Source: Thiomicrorhabdus sp. 6S3-12 (GTDB lineage: Bacteria > Pseudomonadota > Gammaproteobacteria > Thiomicrospirales > Thiomicrospiraceae). Taken from it: DNA of 64,000 nt. The position numbers and the translations under genes were made by a program. Positions 17,952-28,189 of the stretch are shown here, piece after piece. Location of the stretch: assembly GCF_017571475.1 (NCBI RefSeq), contig NZ_JAGETW010000002.1, forward strand, positions 186,001 to 250,000. Direction: 5' to 3'. Position 1 is the first letter of the stretch. The number at the start of each line of letters is the position of its first letter. The notes under the pieces are model-generated. The model was given only the letters and a program-made list of their open reading frames with translations, made no database searches and was not told the origin of the DNA.

Positions 17952-19449
17952 GGCTTACCTCTTCCACTTCTGCCGTTTTGTGTACTGAAGCGGCATAATT
18001 TTCTGTCGTGTTCTTGCTATCTTCCGTCTCATCGGCTTGCTGCATTGCCCAGTGTCCGGCGATCGCTTTGGACAAAGTAATCACCTGGGCCAGCTCGGAT
18101 GCATGCGCCTCGACACTTTGCTTGCGCAGTGACAATCGGGTTCTTTGCGCATCCATGACATCGGAAAAATCGAGTTCCCCGGCCTGATACTGGATCAATG
18201 CCAGTTTCTCCTCTTCCCGAGAAGTTTGTAGTGCAGACTCCAACGCCAGATAGGTTTCCCGGCTGTGCTGCAAATTGGCTAGTGCATTTTCGGTCTCCTG
18301 CAAAGCGCTCAATACCGTTTTGCGATATTGCAGAACCGCCTGTGCTTCAGTTTCCTGCTGGGCGTCAAGCTGTCCTTGTCGCAACTCGCCGTCAAACAGG
18401 GTTTGCGCCACACTGGCCGACAGCGACGACACCAGTGAACCGATGTTAAACAGATCGCTCAAATTGCTCGCCCCCCAACCTAAACGGCCGCCGAGTGCAA
18501 AACTCGGCAAAAGATTGGCTTTGGCCACGTCGGTTTGCGCCATAGCGGCAAGCACTCTCTGCTCGGCCGCTCTGACATCCGGTCTTTGGCGTAACACTTC
18601 GGAAGGCAGCGGTAGAAAGATTGAATCGGGCGTTGCCGGCAACGCGGAAATATCGCTTAAACCTGTCGGCAGGTCACCCGGCTGTCGCCCCAATAAAACG
18701 GCCAGCTGATGCTGCGATTCCAGGATGCTCTGACGCAACGGAGGAAGCGTCGCTATCGTCTGCTGATAACTGCGCCGAGCCTGCTCAACGTCCAGCTGCG
18801 AAACCTGTCCCGCGTCCGCCTGCCAGGTCGTCATTTGCAGCGCTTCCCGCCAACTTGACAAAGATTCTTCGGTAATCGCCAACTGCGCCTGAGTACTGCG
18901 TAAGGAAATATAATATTTGGCCACTTCGGCACTCAACGAAACCAGCGTATCGGCGAAATCGGCTTGTGCCGCCGACAACTCGGCATCCGCCGCCGAAAGA
19001 GAACTGCGGTTCGCGCCAAAAACATCCGGTTCCCATGAAGCATCAACAACGGCCGAATAGGCATCCGTCGTAACATTGGTATCATGATTACGGCTGGTAC
19101 TGAAGGCGCCGCTGGCGCTTACCGTCGGCAACAGCGCCGCATTGGCCTGCTTGCGATAAGCTCGGGCCTGGCGAATGGCCGACTGTGCCGAAAGCACATC
19201 CGGATTGGCTCGGATCGCTTCTTCAATCAGTCTATTCAGCAGCGGCTCCTGCAATGTTTGCCACCACGGCAGACGCGAGTTCACTTCGGGGCTTTCATTC
19301 TGGATAAAGCCATGCGAAACCTCAGCACCCTCTTTATTTGCCTGCCACTGTTCGGGCGCCTTCTCCCGCGGCACTTCCCGAACCTGCGGTGCGGAGCAGG
19401 CGGACAATAAACAAACGGCAAGTGCGCCGCTTATTAAAGGGAGTTTCAT
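17938..19449 (-). CDS. Outer-membrane efflux lipoprotein (TolC/OprM/NodT family)
   Basis: 503 residues. Signal peptide with lipobox LLSAC (C18), so it is lipid-anchored like OprM. Two tandem OEP repeats with coiled-coil character follow (about 60-260 and 270-460), including the conserved LPSEVLRQRPDVRAAEQRV and the DVMDAQRTRLSLRKQ helix. AAGGAG spaced 7 bases from the ATG supports the start. It is the first gene of the four-gene efflux operon, which puts the outer-membrane channel ahead of the adaptor and the ABC parts. The C-terminal 40 residues after the second repeat are polar and unlike the family. Confidence 0.94.
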   Translation of the reverse strand: MKLPLISGALAVCLLSACSAPQVREVPREKAPEQWQANKEGAEVSHGFIQNESPEVNSRLPWWQTLQEPLLNRLIEEAIRANPDVLSAQSAIRQARAYRKQANAALLPTVSASGAFSTSRNHDTNVTTDAYSAVVDASWEPDVFGANRSSLSAADAELSAAQADFADTLVSLSAEVAKYYISLRSTQAQLAITEESLSSWREALQMTTWQADAGQVSQLDVEQARRSYQQTIATLPPLRQSILESQHQLAVLLGRQPGDLPTGLSDISALPATPDSIFLPLPSEVLRQRPDVRAAEQRVLAAMAQTDVAKANLLPSFALGGRLGWGASNLSDLFNIGSLVSSLSASVAQTLFDGELRQGQLDAQQETEAQAVLQYRKTVLSALQETENALANLQHSRETYLALESALQTSREEEKLALIQYQAGELDFSDVMDAQRTRLSLRKQSVEAHASELAQVITLSKAIAGHWAMQQADETEDSKNTTENYAASVHKTAEVEEVSHAKR

Positions 19450-19730
19450 GCTTTATCTCCTTTTCATGAACCGGTTCGATTGCAAATTCCAGCCCGAAAC
19501 ACTCGTTTTCTATGGGAGTAGTTAGAGGTTAAGAGGCGTGTTCAGCCAAACCGAGGCGCCAGAAAGGGCCACTAAGAGATACTATAAAACAGCAACGCTC
19601 AACAGTGCTTCGAGAAATAAGGAAAAAATAAGGAAAAGCGTATCGGCGGGAAAAGGCGTTAATGAGCCGACACGGACAGACACAAAGACAGACTCGCGCA
19701 ATGCAATTGCCCCGAAAGGAAGAACGATGT

Positions 19731-20099
19731 TTATTGCAGCGTCGCAGCGGAGTTATCGGCTTCCGTACTCTCCGGACTTTCGTTTTCGGCGATTTCACCC
19801 GGCTGTGAAACCGGTTGCGGGATTACCCAATAGAATTGCGCCAGTATGACCGCCAACTCGGAAGGCTTGGCAAGTGGATCGGTGATTTCGTATTGCGAAT
19901 TTCCTCCGCCGACCGTTCCCTTCTGCAGCGCCTGATCAATAATCGAAAGAATCGTTTCCACGCCGTCGCCGAGCAGCTCTTTACGCTCCGGATTCCACCA
20001 GAGCCGGAGTTTTTCGCGATCCGAAATATGCGGCAGCGGTTCCAGTTCCAGAAAAATCCACTCCAGCGGCGGATTCCCCTGTTTAGATTCGGTTGTCAT
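19731..20099 (-). CDS. Hypothetical acidic protein, about 122 aa
   Basis: The open frame begins at 20147, but AGGTGC just before the ATG at 20099 supports MTTESKQGN as the start. The protein is soluble: a strand-rich N-terminal half (LEWIFLELEPLPHISDREKLRLWWNPE), a helix around ELLGDGVETILSIIDQALQKG, and a Glu/Ser/Pro-rich disordered tail. No signal peptide. I do not recognise a family. It stands alone between the suf terminator and the efflux operon; 281 bases downstream of it hold no gene that I can see. Confidence 0.6.
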   Translation of the reverse strand: MTTESKQGNPPLEWIFLELEPLPHISDREKLRLWWNPERKELLGDGVETILSIIDQALQKGTVGGGNSQYEITDPLAKPSELAVILAQFYWVIPQPVSQPGEIAENESPESTEADNSAATLQ

Positions 20100-20174
20100 C
20101 AAGCACCTGCATTGTTTGGTTGAATGTATTTCAAACCATTCTAGCAAAATCCCTTTCCGGTAATGCCTAAAAGC

Positions 20175-20209
20175 AAAAAACCTCTGCGAAAAACTTCGAC
20201 AGAGGTTTT
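20175..20209 (-). terminator. Rho-independent terminator of the suf operon
   Basis: On the minus strand AAACCTCTG pairs with CAGAGGTTT across a 13-base loop and a T-run follows. It lies about 35 bases past the sufS stop. Confidence 0.88.
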
Positions 20210-20244
20210 ATGACTGTTAGCTAAATTTACAGCAAATCGCGCCT

Positions 20245-21465
20245 TTACAACAGCATGTCCTTGGCTTCATTCAAAGAATCGATCAAACGGTCAATGTCTG
20301 CAAAGTTATTGTAGACACCGAAAGAAGCGCGGATCGTCGCAGGCACGTTAAAGTGCTGCATCACCGGCATGGCACAGTGGTGACTGGCACGTACGGCAAT
20401 TCCGTCCTGATCCATCAGCGTCGCCATATCATGCGGATGAACACCGTCAATCACAAAAGAGACCACGCCGCCTTTATTGTCCGCTTCGCCGATCACCTTC
20501 AAGCCGTCGATCTCTTTAAGACGCTCGGTCGCATAACCCAATAACTCGGCTTCATAGGCGGCAATCTCATCCAGACCAATATCCTGCAGGAATTTCATCG
20601 CCTCGCCCAGACCGATCGCCCCTTCAATATGCGGTGTGCCGGCCTCGAACTTGTAAGGCAACACATTGTATTCGGTCTTATCGAAGGTGACCGAATAGAT
20701 CATATCCCCGCCGCCCTGATAAGGCGGCATGGCTTCCAGAAGTTCTTCCTTGGCATACAATACGCCGATACCGGTCGGGCCATACATCTTATGCCCGGAC
20801 AGCGCATAAAAATCGCAATCGATATCCTGTACGTCAACCTGCATATGCGGTGTCGCCTGAGCGCCGTCAACCAAAACTTTCGCGCCGACCGAACGGGCGA
20901 TTTCCGCCATTTCCTTCACCGGGTTAATGGTTCCCAAAGCGTTCGACATCTGAGTCACGGCCAGCAGTTTGGTTTTTTCCGAAACCATACCTTTCAATGC
21001 ATTCAGGCAAACTTCACCTTTCTGATTGATGCGCAGCACCGACAGACGGATACCGATCTGATCGCGTAACAGCTGCCACGGAACAATATTCGAGTGGTGT
21101 TCCATTTCCGTGATAATGACCTCATCACCGGCTTTCAGATTGGAGCGCGCCCAGGATTGAGCAACCAGGTTGATCGCTTCGGTGACACCGCGCACGAAAA
21201 CGATTTCGCGCGTCGATTTCGCATTCAGGAATTGACGCGCCGTTTCACGGGCGCCTTCATAAAGCTCCGTGGCACGTTCGCTCAATCCATACACACCGCG
21301 GTGTACGTTGGCATTCTGCCAGCGATAGTAATCTTCCACCGCTTTGATAACCCGTTCCGGCTTTTGCGAAGTGGCACCATTGTCCAGATAAACAAGCGAC
21401 TGCCCGTTCTCTTCCTGCCGCAGAATCGGAAACTGTTCGCGAATTTCAGCAAACTTTGCTTTCAT
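20245..21465 (-). CDS. sufS: Cysteine desulfurase SufS
   Basis: 406 residues. Group II PLP cysteine desulfurase that takes sulfur from cysteine for Fe-S cluster building. PLP lysine in ALSGHKMYGPTG, mobile-loop active-site cysteine in RASHHCAMPVM, and the N-terminal YLDNGATSQKP are typical of SufS. No sufE or sufU lies in the operon, so the sulfur-accepting partner must be encoded elsewhere. Last gene of sufBCDS, 33 bases after sufD, and followed by a terminator. Confidence 0.96.
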   Translation of the reverse strand: MKAKFAEIREQFPILRQEENGQSLVYLDNGATSQKPERVIKAVEDYYRWQNANVHRGVYGLSERATELYEGARETARQFLNAKSTREIVFVRGVTEAINLVAQSWARSNLKAGDEVIITEMEHHSNIVPWQLLRDQIGIRLSVLRINQKGEVCLNALKGMVSEKTKLLAVTQMSNALGTINPVKEMAEIARSVGAKVLVDGAQATPHMQVDVQDIDCDFYALSGHKMYGPTGIGVLYAKEELLEAMPPYQGGGDMIYSVTFDKTEYNVLPYKFEAGTPHIEGAIGLGEAMKFLQDIGLDEIAAYEAELLGYATERLKEIDGLKVIGEADNKGGVVSFVIDGVHPHDMATLMDQDGIAVRASHHCAMPVMQHFNVPATIRASFGVYNNFADIDRLIDSLNEAKDMLL

Positions 21466-21498
21466 TAAAAACCTCTTAAATTCGACTCTATGGCGTGC

Positions 21499-22821
21499 TT
21501 AGGCCAGATGCGTTTTTTCCAGCGCCGTTTCCAGCTCGCTCATCACCCAGTGACGGATCTGCTGATCGGCAATCTCTTCGGCCGGTTCCAGCAGAAACGC
21601 TTTGGTGATCATGCGCATCGCATTCGCCTTATCGATACCACGGGCCTGAAGATAGAAAATCTGGTTCTTGTCGATCTGACCGGTTGCCGAACCGTGCGAG
21701 CATTGAACGTCGTCCGCATAAATCTCCAACTTTGGCTTGGCGTCCATTTTCGCCTTATCGGAAAGGAGCAGGTTTTTGTTATCCATCTGACCGTCGGTCT
21801 TCTGCGCCTGCTGATCGACACGGATCATACCGTCGAAAACACCGATCGCATCGTCGTCCAGAACATACTTATGCAACTGACGGCTAAAGCCCCACTCCTG
21901 GTTGTGCTCGGTATAGGTACGTGAATCGACCGTCTGTTTTCCACTTGCGATACAAGCGCTGTTCTGACTGTTTTCAATACGCTCGCCGTCCATATAAAGA
22001 TGGTTCTGGTGACGAGTGACAACGCAGCCGCTAGAAGCGAAGAACGTATTGAAATGACTTTCCTGTGCCTGAGTAATGAACTGGTTGTTAAAGTAATAAC
22101 TTTCGCCGTTCTGTTGCTGCAGAATGACCTGCTTGACGCGTGCATGCTTGGCAACATTGATTTCGGTAACGATGTTGTTGCACCCGGCACCTTCCGAATG
22201 CAGAGAGACATAGCGCTCGACCAGAGTCACCTCCGCATTCTGGCCGACATCGATACGGTTGCGAACCGCACTCAGATGCTCGGCCTTGGTTTGCAGATGC
22301 AGAATAAACAACGGCAGTTCCAAAGTCGTATTGGCCGCTAACTGCAGACTGAAACCATCGCTCATCAACATGGAGTTCATGCAACCGAAAGGTTCCGACA
22401 GAATTCGTTCTTCATCGGCAAACAGCTGATCCAGTTCGCTGTTCATGCTCAGCGTATCGGAAAAGGATTCCAGGCTGATGCCTTTCGGCAACTCGGACAG
22501 GTCGTCCGACAAGGATTCGCTGAACCAGCCGTCAACGAAAACCAGCTTAATGACCGGAAAGCCCGGCATATACCCTTGGATCTTGTCTGCAACCGCTTCG
22601 GAAGTTCCTACGGTCGTAAAGTGGTGCTGAATAAAACCGGTCAGCTTAGTGTATTTCCAATCTTCGTCTTTCGCAGTCGGGAATGCTTCCGCTGCAAACT
22701 TTGCCTGAGCGTTTTCGCGAACCTGCTTTAAAAAACCGTTTTCTGCAGTACTTTTGGCCTGCGCCTGCTGCAAATAAAAATCGCGCGCTTGCTGCGCGAC
22801 CGGAGAGAGTTTTTTCGCCAT
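21499..22821 (-). CDS. sufD: Fe-S cluster assembly protein SufD
   Basis: 440 residues. Beta-helix scaffold partner of SufB in the SufBC2D complex. The C-terminal signature DVQCSHGSATGQIDKNQIFYLQARGI carries the conserved histidine used at the SufB-SufD interface. The N-terminal helical region and the central beta-helix are of ordinary length. It lies between sufC (18 bases upstream) and sufS. Confidence 0.95.
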   Translation of the reverse strand: MAKKLSPVAQQARDFYLQQAQAKSTAENGFLKQVRENAQAKFAAEAFPTAKDEDWKYTKLTGFIQHHFTTVGTSEAVADKIQGYMPGFPVIKLVFVDGWFSESLSDDLSELPKGISLESFSDTLSMNSELDQLFADEERILSEPFGCMNSMLMSDGFSLQLAANTTLELPLFILHLQTKAEHLSAVRNRIDVGQNAEVTLVERYVSLHSEGAGCNNIVTEINVAKHARVKQVILQQQNGESYYFNNQFITQAQESHFNTFFASSGCVVTRHQNHLYMDGERIENSQNSACIASGKQTVDSRTYTEHNQEWGFSRQLHKYVLDDDAIGVFDGMIRVDQQAQKTDGQMDNKNLLLSDKAKMDAKPKLEIYADDVQCSHGSATGQIDKNQIFYLQARGIDKANAMRMITKAFLLEPAEEIADQQIRHWVMSELETALEKTHLA

Positions 22822-22839
22822 TGCTTAATCCCCTCTCGA

Positions 22840-23598
22840 TTACGCGTTTTTATACTGCTGAACAATCTCATCGTAGCCGTTTTCTTCCAGCTCCAGCGCC
22901 AGTTCGAAACCACCGGACTTGATGATTCGGCCATCATACAAAACATGAACATGGTCCGGTTTGATGTAGTCCAGAAGACGCTGATAGTGGGTTACGACAA
23001 TGAAACTGCGCTCGTCGGAACGCAAAGCATTGACCCCGTTGGCAACCTGACGCAAAGCATCGATATCCAGACCGGAATCGGTTTCATCCATAATGCACAG
23101 TTTCGGTTCCAACAACGCCATCTGGAAAATATCGTTACGTTTTTTCTCACCACCGGAGAAACCGACGTTTACGGAACGCTCCAACAGGTCGGCACGCATA
23201 TCCAGCAATTCGATCTTCTCTTTGGCATATTCGTCAAAGTCGAACATATCCAGAGGCGCCAAACCGCGTTCTTCGCGCATCGCATTGACCGCCGTCTGCA
23301 TAAACAGTTTGTTACTGACTCCCGGAATTTCTACCGGATACTGGAAGGCCAGAAACAGACCTTTGCGCGCACGCTCTTCCGGGTCAAGGTCAAGCAGATC
23401 TTCACCGTTGAACTCGACTTCACCGCCGGTCACTTCATAATCTTCACGTCCGGCCAGAACACTCGCCAGAGTACTTTTACCGGCACCGTTCGGCCCCATA
23501 ATGGCATGCACTTCACCTGGCTTCACTTCAAGGTTCAAGCCTTTCAAAATCTGCTTTTCTTCGATTTCCGCCTGTAGATTTTCAACTTTTAGTAGCAT
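22840..23598 (-). CDS. sufC: Fe-S cluster assembly ATPase SufC
   Basis: 252 residues. Soluble ABC-type ATPase whose dimerisation reshapes SufBD. Walker A GPNGAGKSTL, the SufC-specific signature FSGGEKKRNDIFQM, Walker B LCIMDETDSGLDID and the VVTHYQRLL switch histidine are all present. Second gene of the operon; a 104-base gap separates it from sufB, longer than the other junctions. Confidence 0.97.
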   Translation of the reverse strand: MLLKVENLQAEIEEKQILKGLNLEVKPGEVHAIMGPNGAGKSTLASVLAGREDYEVTGGEVEFNGEDLLDLDPEERARKGLFLAFQYPVEIPGVSNKLFMQTAVNAMREERGLAPLDMFDFDEYAKEKIELLDMRADLLERSVNVGFSGGEKKRNDIFQMALLEPKLCIMDETDSGLDIDALRQVANGVNALRSDERSFIVVTHYQRLLDYIKPDHVHVLYDGRIIKSGGFELALELEENGYDEIVQQYKNA

Positions 23599-23702
23599 GA
23601 TATTTTCACTTCAAAATTTTTAAATTAGCTTGTCCGCAAGGCGCCGTTACAGGCCATTGCGGCTGAATAAGGTTTATAGATCCTTCGGAACTGTATCTGT
23701 CT

Positions 23703-25214
<1,512 letters not shown>

Positions 25215-25236
25215 ATTACTAACGCCTAATATTTTA

Positions 25237-25275
25237 ATTTCGGAGCATTTTAGTGGGTTATTACCGCAAAGTCCA
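25237..25275 (-). promoter_or_regulatory. Candidate suf promoter with an IscR-like operator
   Basis: Minus-strand -35 TGGACT (25270-25275) and -10 TAAAAT (25247-25252) with a 17-base spacer, about 33 bases before the sufB ATG. The 25 bases at 25237-25261 match the E. coli type-1 IscR consensus (remembered as ATASYYGACTRWWWYAGTCRRSTAT) at 18 of 25 positions by hand count. The site overlaps the -10, as expected for repression by cluster-loaded IscR. Hand alignment only. Confidence 0.4.
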
Positions 25276-25365
25276 TTTTGAGCGCCTTTTTCCGGTATGA
25301 AAAAACGATCTCAACCCTGCGAATAAAAGGGTTATTTTTTATTAAAATTCATACAGTTAATTGTA

Positions 25366-26076
25366 TCATTGATTGCATGCTTCAAGCATTTGTTGCAGCC
25401 AAGCCTCATCGAGCTCAAAGCCCTGCAGGCGTAACTGTTTGTCCCGCAAGGCAATTTCCCGTTCGTCCGCAGCAAAGGTATCCCAGCGGTACGCCGCCCC
25501 TTCGAGCGCGACCCGGTTGTCATATTCTAAAGTCTCCAATACGCCCTGAACCCGGATCAATTTCATTCCAAGTGCAGTTTTTGCATTATCCAATACCATC
25601 AGCAGATGCTCCAAACTGACCCGATTCAATCTGAACTCGAAGCTCTGCAGATCGGCAAACCGATTCTGCGGCAGCGAACGCTTTTGCGGAGTCCGTTCTA
25701 ACAGGGCGCTCAATCCCTGCGGCACGGTCTGTTGCAGACTCATTAACACCGGCGTATCCGCGGCGTTGTCACGTAACCAGTTTTTCCACGCCATCTGAAC
25801 CGATAATTCCGATGCTTCCAAAAAATTCAGCACGATTGAATCCGCAGCCGTAATCAGCTGCTGCAAAATCTCTTCCAGCCACAGATCCCTCGGCATCAGC
25901 CAAAACGAACGGCTATCGATCACCAGGCATTTATGTCCGGACTCCCTGCTATAGATTTCATCCAACGCCTCTAGATCAACAATATCTATTGCATCATCAG
26001 ATGATTTACGCCACTGTTCGGCAAGACGATGCTTGCCGCTTCCCGGCAAACCATAGAGCAACACCCGAGATTGCAT
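25366..26076 (-). CDS. Degenerate COG0523 (CobW/YjiA/ZigA)-like P-loop protein beside znuA
   Basis: 236 residues; ATG with AAGGGAG SD, 18 bases after znuA. An N-terminal P-loop GLPGSGKH (9-16) has His where the Mg-binding Ser/Thr should be. Walker B-like CLVID follows. There is no NKxD guanine motif (VLMSLQQ stands at that place) and no GCxCC metal motif. The C-terminal 65 residues (LIRVQGVLETL...VALEGAAYRWDTF...ELDEAWLQQMLEAC) follow the CobW C-terminal pattern (RxKG..., ...VLVQG..., ELDEA.L...L..C). COG0523 proteins are metallochaperone GTPases, several zinc-related and Zur-regulated. Location after znuA fits a zinc role, but nucleotide use is doubtful. A short AAA-type ATPase is the alternative. 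Confidence 0.5.
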   Translation of the reverse strand: MQSRVLLYGLPGSGKHRLAEQWRKSSDDAIDIVDLEALDEIYSRESGHKCLVIDSRSFWLMPRDLWLEEILQQLITAADSIVLNFLEASELSVQMAWKNWLRDNAADTPVLMSLQQTVPQGLSALLERTPQKRSLPQNRFADLQSFEFRLNRVSLEHLLMVLDNAKTALGMKLIRVQGVLETLEYDNRVALEGAAYRWDTFAADEREIALRDKQLRLQGFELDEAWLQQMLEACNQ

Positions 26077-26094
26077 GCTATCTCCCTTGTATGC

Positions 26095-27078
26095 TCAATC
26101 CGCCAGACACTGCATGAACGAGTCGGTCAGATAGGCACTGAAACGGTCATACAGCAGATAGTTTTTCTGCGAACCTTTTTCGGCCAGAAGATAACTGGTT
26201 CCCATCGGATCCAGAGAACCGATTTTAGTGTCGGTCCCTTCTGTCAGACGCTGCATCTGCTTCGAAGGAAACTGCGGTTCCTGGAAAACACATTTGACCT
26301 GATTCTTCTGAATCTTTTCCCGTAACTCCGAAAGCCGCTTCAAACTTGGCGGAATCTCCGGATTCAGGCGTACCGAACCGACACCCTTGAGCTGATAATG
26401 ATTTTCGAAATACTGGAAAGCGTCATGCAACACAAAAAACGCATTATTCTGTACGGTTTGCAGACGCTGACGATTGATGCGATCCTGCTGATCCAGTTTG
26501 GCCAGCCAATCCGCTTCGCGCTGGCGATAAACGGCCGCTTTCTGCGGTTGCTGCTTTTGCAGCCAGTCGGATACGGCTCGGACGCTCAAACGGGCATTGT
26601 TCATCGACATCCAGATGTGTCCGTCGTAACTCAGCTCATCATGGCCGTGATGTTCATGCGGATCGTGATCATCATGATCATCGTGGTCGTCATCCATCAC
26701 CGCTTTGCCCGGTTTTCTTTCCCAGAGTCCGCCCTTACGGACAGGTAGTTTTTCGATAGCGGCCAAATCCGCCAGACGGATTTTGTTGGCTTCAACTCTC
26801 TGTGCATACTTGTTTACCCAGGCATCAACCGGACTGCCGACGGTGATCAGCAAATCGCTCTGCGACAGAATACGCAGGTGCGACGGTTTAAGCTGAAAAC
26901 CGTGCGGACTGACGCCAGGCTTAAGCAAAACCTCAATCTTGTCGTCCTCATCCAACAGAGGGGCAATCATTCCGGCCAAAGGCGGGATGGTTACGGTCAC
27001 CTGTAAAGCCTGAGCGGGAACAACGACAAGTGAAACCGTGAGAAGCAGAAGCAGTTGAAAAAATCGGGCAAATCTCAT
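26095..27078 (-). CDS. znuA: Zinc ABC transporter substrate-binding protein ZnuA
   Basis: 327 residues from the ATG at 27078 (AAGGAAT SD, signal peptide RFFQLLLLLTVSLVVVPAQA); the longer frame from 27126 would hide the signal. Cluster A-I periplasmic metal-binding protein. The ligand histidines appear in SPHGFQLKPS, in DGHIWM, and in VLHDAFQYFENHY. Between them lies an Asp/His-rich loop (about residues 130-150) typical of zinc rather than manganese members. The end has the conserved DPMGTSY. It is divergent from znuCB with 235 bases between, a layout like E. coli znuA/znuCB, and is followed by the COG0523-like gene. Confidence 0.94.
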   Translation of the reverse strand: MRFARFFQLLLLLTVSLVVVPAQALQVTVTIPPLAGMIAPLLDEDDKIEVLLKPGVSPHGFQLKPSHLRILSQSDLLITVGSPVDAWVNKYAQRVEANKIRLADLAAIEKLPVRKGGLWERKPGKAVMDDDHDDHDDHDPHEHHGHDELSYDGHIWMSMNNARLSVRAVSDWLQKQQPQKAAVYRQREADWLAKLDQQDRINRQRLQTVQNNAFFVLHDAFQYFENHYQLKGVGSVRLNPEIPPSLKRLSELREKIQKNQVKCVFQEPQFPSKQMQRLTEGTDTKIGSLDPMGTSYLLAEKGSQKNYLLYDRFSAYLTDSFMQCLAD

Positions 27079-27247
27079 TTTTGTAAATTCCTTAAAAGCA
27101 GCGTGCATAATCAAGCACGGCATCACGTCCTATACGGACACACTTTGATTTTTTTAACGGTGATCGAGCAAAATTAGGCAAAAAGCACCTTAAAGACTTC
27201 TCTCATGCCACATAATGTCTTACTCTTTCACAAACCAGAGTACAGAG

Positions 27248-27265
27248 CGGTTTATGATAATACCG
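27248..27265. promoter_or_regulatory. Dyad between znuA and znuC, possible metal-repressor operator
   Basis: CGGT and ACCG arms flank a 10-base core holding TTATGATAA and a TATGAT -10-like hexamer (27253-27258), 48 bases before the znuC ATG. It does not match the E. coli Zur box (GTTATAnTATAAC core). The location suggests control of zinc uptake, but the site is weak by sequence alone. Confidence 0.25.
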
Positions 27266-27313
27266 GTTCGACTCATTAATCTTCCAGTTTAGCAAAAGGT
27301 AGCAAAACCCCAA

Positions 27314-28168
27314 ATGCATAAGGCAAATTCTTTACGCGAGCCGGCTGAACCCGAAAAGTCTCCCTCACAGAATACGCAACTCATCGAAGCCATTAATCTG
27401 TGTCACAGCTTCGGTGATCAGGACGTCCTGCAAGACATCTCACTGACGCTGCATCGCGGTGAAATCATCACCCTGATCGGTCCGAACGGCGCCGGTAAGT
27501 CGACACTTCTGAAAATCCTGCTTGGCTTGCTGAAACCGTCTTCCGGAGAAGTCTGGCGCCGCCCGAATCTCCGCATCGGCTTTATGCCCCAGAAGATCCA
27601 GATCGATCCAACCCTGCCCATGACGGTGGAAAGATTTTTGGCACTCGGAAAACAGGCAAATTTAAAACCGGATGCGGATGATACCACAATCTCCAGCCAA
27701 CAGATTCTCGAAGACCTGAACCTGCAGGCTTTATTAAACAAACCGATCCAGAAAATATCCGGCGGCGAAATGCAGCGGGTTCTGCTGGCCAGAGCACTCT
27801 GTACCCGACCGCAGCTATTGGTTCTCGACGAACCCGTGCAAGGGGTTGATATTCAGGGGCAATCGGAAATATACCAATACATCAATCAAATCCGCAATGA
27901 ATACCAGTACGGCATTTTAATGGTCAGCCACGATCTGCACATCGTAATGAAGCATACCGATCAGGTCTTGTGCCTGAACCGGCACATCTGCTGTTCCGGA
28001 CATCCACAGGAAGTCAGTCAATCCGAAGACTTCATCACGCTGTTCGGCGAGCACGACCCAGCTATCGCGGTGTATGAACACCACCATAACCCGCATGTTT
28101 GCGGGCATTCTCACGGAGACGGTCATATACACCTGCACCATCCGGATCAAGAAAGCGATAGCAAATAA
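27314..28168 (+). CDS. znuC: Zinc ABC transporter ATPase ZnuC with a His-rich tail
   Basis: 284 residues. Walker A GPNGAGKST (56-64), signature ISGGEMQRVLLARAL, Walker B LLVLDEPVQGVD and the switch VSHDLH are complete. The C-terminal 40 residues are loaded with histidine (HHHNP, CGHSHGDGHIHLHH), a feature seen in several ZnuC proteins and thought to sense or buffer zinc. The N-terminal 20 residues before the ABC domain are polar and extra. It starts 22 bases before znuB and shares a divergent control region with znuA. Confidence 0.94.
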   Translation: MHKANSLREPAEPEKSPSQNTQLIEAINLCHSFGDQDVLQDISLTLHRGEIITLIGPNGAGKSTLLKILLGLLKPSSGEVWRRPNLRIGFMPQKIQIDPTLPMTVERFLALGKQANLKPDADDTTISSQQILEDLNLQALLNKPIQKISGGEMQRVLLARALCTRPQLLVLDEPVQGVDIQGQSEIYQYINQIRNEYQYGILMVSHDLHIVMKHTDQVLCLNRHICCSGHPQEVSQSEDFITLFGEHDPAIAVYEHHHNPHVCGHSHGDGHIHLHHPDQESDSK

Positions 28169-28189
28169 ACTAAAGGAAGCAGATACCCT

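Noticed and set aside
19450-19730. Possible gene in the 281-base gap before the efflux operon (plus frame 19538-19849)
   Set aside because: It overlaps the 19731-20099 gene in antisense, has no SD, and shows no recognisable pattern.
25314-25340. Terminator (AACCCT/AGGGTT with T-run) on plus
   Set aside because: No plus-strand gene ends upstream; on the minus strand it has no direct U-tract.
27079-27313. Canonical Zur box between znuA and znuC
   Set aside because: Searched by eye for GTTATAnTATAAC-like sites; none fits. Only a weaker dyad was kept.
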